A stretch of 9,482 bases of DNA, from assembly GCA_040512755.1 (NCBI GenBank), contig JBEVEP010000185.1:1-9482 (forward strand). Reading direction: 5' to 3'. Under the pieces are notes generated by a model, which did no database searches, was not told where the DNA came from, and saw only the letters and a list, made by a program, of their open reading frames with translations. Positions 8,868 to 9,482 of this stretch are shown in pieces (the stretch's first letter is position 1; the number at the start of each line of letters is the position of its first letter). Made by a program: the position numbers and the translations under genes. This stretch comes from JBEVEP01 sp040512755. Lineage in GTDB: Bacteria > Pseudomonadota > Alphaproteobacteria > Rhizobiales > Rhizobiaceae.

Positions 8868-9443
8868 TCAGATGCACTTGAAATAGTCGAACGGCTCGGC
8901 GCAGGTCCTGCACCGGTAGAGCGCCTTGCAGGCCGTGGAGCCGAATTCCGATAGTCGTTGCGTGTCAGCCGACCCGCATTTCGGGCACTCAGCCTCAATC
9001 TCTCCAAACAATGCGCGGATCGATCCCGATGCCGTCGCGGGTGGCGCAATGCCATAGGCCCTCAGCTTGTCGCGGCCCTCCTCGGTGATCCAGTCGGTCG
9101 TCCAGGCGGGTGACATCTGGCGCTCGACGCGTACATCGAACCCGGCATCGCGGAGCGCGGCTTCCACCGCCAGTTCGATCGCCAGCACGGCAGGGCAACC
9201 CGAATAAGTCGGCGTGACCTTGGCCACTGCCACGTCGCCATCCACCTCGACCGAGCGCAGGATGCCGAGATCGGCAATGGTCACGCAGGGAATTTCCGGG
9301 TCAACGACAGCGGCTGCGGCCTGCCAGGCCTTCTTGGAAAGGTCGCTCTCCGTCGCGCCCCCCTCTGGCCGCTCCTTGCGTGCCGATGACGTCCATCGGC
9401 GAAGGGGCTCTACGTTGCCCCCCTCTGGCCAGCGCGCCCCCAA
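8868..9443 (-). CDS. paaD: Phenylacetate-pathway Fe-S/metal assembly protein (start uncertain)
   Basis: PaaD belongs to the MIP18/DUF59 (SufT-like) group and is needed for maturation of the PaaABCE epoxidase; its exact biochemical role is not settled. Counting from the TTG at 9443 (191 aa), the DUF59 domain begins with VVDPEIPCVTIADLG at about 46-60 and has TPTYSGCPA. The C-terminal zinc-ribbon-like part has CPKC (153/156) and CRTC (178/181), with further cysteines 172 and 190. The true start is unclear: no ATG or GTG occurs in frame before the conserved domain, only this TTG, and the frame stays open to the window edge. The first 30 or so codons run through repeat-like DNA and are unlike ordinary PaaD N-termini. 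The start could be the TTG, further upstream, or an ATG in another frame if there is an indel. paaABC should lie beyond the right edge. Confidence 0.88.
   Translation of the reverse strand: MGARWPEGGNVEPLRRWTSSARKERPEGGATESDLSKKAWQAAAAVVDPEIPCVTIADLGILRSVEVDGDVAVAKVTPTYSGCPAVLAIELAVEAALRDAGFDVRVERQMSPAWTTDWITEEGRDKLRAYGIAPPATASGSIRALFGEIEAECPKCGSADTQRLSEFGSTACKALYRCRTCAEPFDYFKCI
9358..9430. repeat. Two 13-bp direct repeats inside the paaD 5' region
   Basis: CCCCCCTCTGGCC occurs at 9358-9370 and again at 9418-9430, exactly 60 bp apart. On the minus strand both copies read in the paaD frame as PEGG (RPEGG and WPEGG). A small perfect stem-loop lies between them: GCCGATG (9382-9388) and CATCGGC (9394-9400) around 5 nt. 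The pattern resembles rhizobial intergenic repeat DNA and continues into the GC-rich tail at the edge (9431-9482), which has runs of C and no gene I can recognise. The assignment to a repeat family is from memory and needs a genome search. Confidence 0.6.
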
Positions 9444-9482
9444 CCCCCCCCACGCGGGGAGCCCGCCGGCCGGGAGGAGAGA

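Overview
The window looks like chromosomal DNA from a high-GC alphaproteobacterium of the Rhizobiales, probably near the Mesorhizobium/Phyllobacteriaceae group. This rests on strong G/C third-position bias, the protein sequences, and two patches of the short GC-rich palindromic repeats common in rhizobial intergenic DNA. The genus is an inference. Two operons face each other and meet at one strong terminator.

Left half (1-3782, plus strand): a four-gene ABC importer operon. In order it encodes an ATPase (5' end outside the window), two different membrane permeases that overlap by ATGA, and a periplasmic substrate-binding protein of the NMT1/THI5-like type. The ATPase and first permease genes are separated by about 235 bp holding a palindromic repeat that can fold into one long imperfect hairpin. 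The family suggests a pyrimidine-like or other heteroaromatic ligand (thiamine precursors, pyrimidines, riboflavin), but the substrate cannot be read from the sequence.

Middle (3783-3895): a perfect 16-bp inverted repeat with a GCAA loop, flanked by A and T tracts. It should terminate both convergent operons.

Right half (3896-9482, minus strand): the distal part of a phenylacetate (paa) degradation operon, transcribed right to left as paaD-paaE-paaI-paaK-paaZ. PaaK makes phenylacetyl-CoA. PaaE is the reductase that feeds electrons to the PaaABC ring epoxidase, whose genes should lie just past the right edge. PaaD is an Fe-S/metal-assembly factor for that complex. PaaI is a rescue thioesterase. 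PaaZ opens the oxepin-CoA ring and oxidises the resulting aldehyde. All catalytic residues I could check are present.

The oddest region is the right edge. The paaD reading frame has no ATG or GTG before its conserved domain; its first roughly 30 codons run through repeat-like DNA with two exact 13-bp direct repeats 60 bp apart in the same frame. I see no phage, transposase, CRISPR, RNA gene or clearly new system. The window is mostly ordinary metabolic DNA with a few repeat-related points worth checking.
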